A stretch of 34,194 nucleotides of DNA from Sporosarcina limicola (GTDB taxonomy: Bacteria > Bacillota > Bacilli > Bacillales_A > Planococcaceae). Of the stretch, positions 32,705-34,194 are shown piece by piece. The notes below the pieces were generated by a model. That model saw only the letters and a program-made list of their open reading frames with translations, did not search any database and had not been told where the DNA came from. The stretch is taken from positions 1-34,194 of the forward strand of contig NZ_JADBEL010000035.1 in the NCBI RefSeq assembly GCF_014873855.1, read 5' to 3'. The number at the start of each line of letters is the position of its first letter. Position 1 is the first letter of the stretch. Position numbers and translations under genes: made by a program.

Positions 32705-32735
32705 ACTATAAAGTATGACGTAACGTGAGAGTAAA
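32705..32735 (-). promoter_or_regulatory. MerR-type promoter with 19-bp spacer
   Basis: Minus strand: TTTACT (-35, 32730-32735), 19-base spacer and TATAGT (-10, 32705-32710). The spacer begins CTCACGTTACGTCAT, a near dyad, and shares CTCACGTTA with the other merR promoter. Confidence 0.55.
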
Positions 32736-32757
32736 CCCGAAAAAGTTTCCCAACAAA

Positions 32758-32785
32758 AAAAGATCAACCACTTAGCTGATCTTTT
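32758..32785 (-). terminator. Terminator of the Rpn gene
   Basis: AAAAGATCA / TGATCTTTT stem; on the minus strand a run of seven T follows. It lies 34 bases after the Rpn stop codon. Confidence 0.6.
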
Positions 32786-32818
32786 AACACCATGCAAATG
32801 AAACAGTGAATTTCTATA

Positions 32819-33836
32819 CTATTCCTTGCTATTATTTTGTAATTCCCGAACCTTCTCCTCTGGTAACTGCGTCACTTTCGCCACAATATCCGGTTCCATT
32901 CCCAATGCCAATAAATTAGCTGCGATGGATAATGCTTTGATAATTCCCCCCTCTTTTTCTCCTTCTCTTTTCCCTTCTTTTTTCCCTTCCTCTTTCCCTT
33001 CTTTTTCTCCTTCACTTCTAACAACTGCAAGCACTTCTGCAAGTGTTGGTGATTGATCTTCCAAATTGTGATGAATCATATGAGACGCCTCCTCTTGTAT
33101 TAATGGAACCATTGTATGATTTAATTCTTTTTCTAAATCCTTGGGTAGTTGCAACAAATAATCGATAAAATAGAAAAGCGCTGATACCGATGCACGACTA
33201 TAACCATTCCCCTTAATCACTTCACGCATCAGCTTCATTTTGAATAATGCCCGCCGCTTATCATCATTTTTTGTTCTGTTCATATAGATTCCAGCGAGTA
33301 CCGCCTTTGAAAAAGGATTTTTCGATTGCTCCAATTCAACTTCATTTTGATCTGCAAGTTTGTACATATTGTATTCATATATCAGTTTTGTCCCAAAGTA
33401 TGAATACTCATATACGTTTGGCCTGAAGCTTTTATTGGCGTCAGTCAATAATGCAATAGCAAATACCTTACGATCAAATTTATCATAGATTCGATAAAAG
33501 TATTTGAACATTCTCTTTGAAAAATCCGGGTCCGCATCGGCCTGCACTTCGATATGAACTAAAAACCCATTTTTCCTGACCATCTTTCAAATGTACTTTT
33601 ACAATCTGATCAGCAACCTTCTTTCCCTTTTTATCCTTTATTATTTCCTTATACAGTTCTTGTTGCAAGAAATCCAAACCCTTTGTGAAATCAATCTTTT
33701 CAAATAGATCCGGTGCGAAGAACTGTATGAATTCTTCAAATAACTCACCAATAATCTTTTTCCAAAGGCCGTCTTGGTCGACGATGTTTGTACGATATTC
33801 CCGCGGCTTTTCCATAACATATGCGATTGACATCAT
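32819..33836 (-). pseudogene. Rpn-family PD-(D/E)XK nuclease, frameshifted
   Basis: Rpn (recombination-promoting nuclease, DUF4351/PDDEXK_2 type) proteins are DNases related to transposase-like nucleases. The first frame (from 33836, after GGAGGTG) gives FEEFIQFFAPDLFEKIDFTK and ADQIVKVHLKDGQEKWV. The second gives VHIEVQADADPDFSKRMFKY, FYRIYDKF and the helical rest. Removing one T from the five-T run (plus-strand A run 33561-33565) joins them as EKWVLVHIEVQ, restoring the D...ExQ nuclease core. Repaired length is about 338 residues. The C-terminus holds an EGKK/EGKRE repeat tract (KEGKEEGKKEGKREGEKEGG) encoded by a purine-rich repeat. Either a recent mutation or a homopolymer error. Confidence 0.8.
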
Positions 33837-33948
33837 TTTATCACACCTCCGAATAATTTTAGTTTTAACTATTCAGTTTATAATATCATGAAAGAACGAA
33901 TGTTTCTATTGATATGCATCAAAGTCAACATGATAGAACCTATTCTAA

Positions 33949-33987
33949 AAAAGAGTAGCAAGGAATCCATCTCTCTCCTACTCTTTT
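33949..33987. terminator. Terminator-like hairpin
   Basis: AAAAGAGTAG (33949-33958) pairs with CTACTCTTTT (33978-33987), with T-rich exit on the plus strand and A/T-rich exit on the minus. Confidence 0.55.
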
Positions 33988-33995
33988 CTTATTGG

Positions 33996-34010
33996 AGGGT
34001 GACAGGCACC
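33996..34010 (+). repeat. Dispersed repeat, right half-copy
   Basis: AGGGTGACAGGCACC matches the right terminus of the repeat family. The remaining 184 bases of the window hold no feature that I can recognise. Confidence 0.6.
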
Positions 34011-34194
34011 AAATATCTAGAGCCCTTTTCTACAACCAAAAAACACGTATCCACTCAAACACAACTGAATAACGCTCAAAGCTAAAAACGGATTAGTTAC
34101 TATATAAGTTGAACGAAAGATCATCGGCCCATTTATACTTGAATAGTTGAAACAAACGCGTCAAACAAGCATATGTAGAATCAACAAAAGTGTA

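Noticed and set aside
32950..33020. Purine/pyrimidine tract as a phase-variable microsatellite
   Set aside because: The repeat units are imperfect and encode a charged EGK-rich tail common in Rpn proteins; no uniform unit likely to slip.
13705..34010. CRISPR array made of the GGTGCCTGTCAC repeats
   Set aside because: Copies are kilobases apart, in both orientations, palindromic and of different length; no cas genes.

Overview
The window looks like an accessory stretch of a low-GC Gram-positive chromosome of the order Ballicales-type Bacillales (Bacillaceae or Planococcaceae). The evidence is the AT-rich sequence, strong AGGAGG-type ribosome binding sites, frequent TTG starts, and families typical of Bacillales: OpuC-like osmoprotectant transport, MocR, a DUF2975/XRE pair, DUF3888, DUF4269 and Rpn nucleases. 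Genus cannot be fixed from the sequence alone.

Layout. 1-1.7 kb: the start of an osmoprotectant ABC transporter operon (opuCA, opuCB); opuCB is cut short by what looks like the end of an IS200/IS605-like element. 2.7-6.5 kb: the most coherent unit of the window, a three-gene operon encoding a GrpE-like exchange factor, a divergent Hsp70 and a J-domain/TPR protein, with its own candidate promoter and a strong terminator. The J domain carries HPP where the canonical HPD would be. 6.7-9 kb: a GNAT acetyltransferase divergent from a MocR regulator, beside a broken HAD phosphatase gene. 9-13.7 kb: a methyltransferase, a frameshifted DUF3888 gene, an IS4-type transposase fragment joined to a group II intron-like tail, a GC-rich MmpS-like lipoprotein gene of apparently actinobacterial type, and a MerR/TipA-like regulator with a long-spacer promoter.

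13.7-26 kb is a gene graveyard mixed with live small genes. Intact genes are five GNAT acetyltransferases across the window, an XRE-cupin regulator divergent from a LysE exporter with clear dyad operators, the DUF2975/XRE pair, an APH-type phosphotransferase and a DUF4269 nucleotidyltransferase. Broken genes include VOC, a zinc-ribbon-like protein, acyl carrier protein, a YoaP-type acetyltransferase, cytidine deaminase, and IS3, IS4 and IS66 pieces. 26-30.3 kb: a MerR regulator followed by a MacB-type ABC ATPase and an FtsX-type permease, interrupted by a highly structured non-coding element of about 290 bp. 30.9-34 kb: a PIG-L (LmbE-like) deacetylase lipoprotein, a MerR gene cut off by a repeat, and a frameshifted Rpn nuclease gene.

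A dispersed repeat with GGTGCCTGTCAC / GTGACAGGCACC ends occurs at least eight times (two full copies, two divergent copies, four half copies). Its edges fall on breakpoints of broken genes, so it probably helps drive the rearrangements. The strongest candidate for an undescribed system is the dedicated GrpE-Hsp70-J/TPR operon; next are the structured element inside the merR-ABC operon and the foreign MmpS-like gene. All assignments come from reading the sequence; no database search was run.
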